Below are positions 13,798 through 13,826 of a DNA stretch of 13,826 bases, piece after piece. This stretch comes from JAKORR01 sp964608495. Lineage in GTDB: Bacteria; Armatimonadota; Zipacnadia; Zipacnadales; FEN-943. The notes beneath the pieces are model-generated. The model had not been told where the DNA came from and did not search any database. It worked only from the letters and a program-made list of their open reading frames with translations. The stretch covers positions 1 through 13,826 of the forward strand of contig CAZSOQ010000138.1 in NCBI GenBank assembly GCA_964608495.1, given 5' to 3'. A program made the translations under genes and the position numbers. Every line of letters starts with the position of its first letter. Within the stretch, counting starts at the first letter, position 1.

Positions 13798-13826
13798 CCG
13801 TCGCGGGGTCGGGCAAGGCCGCCTAG

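Noticed and set aside
1..13826. CRISPR arrays, insertion sequences, attachment sites, phage genes
   Set aside because: No regularly spaced repeats, transposase or integrase motifs, or terminal inverted repeats with target duplications were seen.

Overview
This is a GC-rich stretch with all six genes on the + strand and almost no intergenic space. It encodes carbohydrate-active or carbohydrate-associated proteins. Every gene is preceded by a GGAGG-type Shine-Dalgarno sequence, so it is bacterial. The mix of a GHL6-like hydrolase, an agarase-like clan GH-A enzyme, a very large GH2, a DUF4838 protein, a stray URO-D-family protein and a GH43-like propeller is what I would expect from an uncultured glycan degrader such as Planctomycetota, Lentisphaerota, Armatimonadota or a similar lineage. 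No marker gene in the window fixes the phylum, so this is inference.

Layout. 1-235: leader without a convincing gene, containing repeats and inverted repeats. 236-2668: secreted GHL6-like hydrolase with a CxCxxC motif, a glutamine-amidotransferase-like Rossmann domain and an added beta-sandwich. 2727-4814: agarase-like clan GH-A hydrolase, probably starting at TTG. 4923-9014: 1363-residue secreted GH2 protein with a duplicated Rossmann module and two CBM60-like modules. 9088-10188: cytoplasmic URO-D-superfamily protein. 10189-10436: 248-bp structured gap. 10437-12803: secreted DUF4838 protein with a GH67-type N-terminal domain. 12836-13771: GH43-like five-bladed propeller without a signal peptide, probably starting at TTG. 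13772-13826: short tail with one weak hairpin.

The first four genes are 58-108 bp apart with no evident terminator and could be one transcript. Genes five and six are 32 bp apart and look like a second block after the structured gap. The likely theme is breakdown of a complex, possibly substituted or methylated, heteropolysaccharide. Large exported enzymes attack the polymer; the leaderless URO-D-like and GH43-like proteins would work inside the cell, or the latter might be exported another way. No transporter, SusC/SusD pair, sulfatase, sigma/anti-sigma pair or regulator is visible, so the substrate cannot be named from this window.

The most unusual items are the domain architecture of the GH2 protein (a tandem Rossmann module, one copy apparently interrupted by a CBM60-like domain) and the URO-D paralogue embedded among exported glycosidases. 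Catalytic assignments rest on motif reading only; no search or structure prediction was run.
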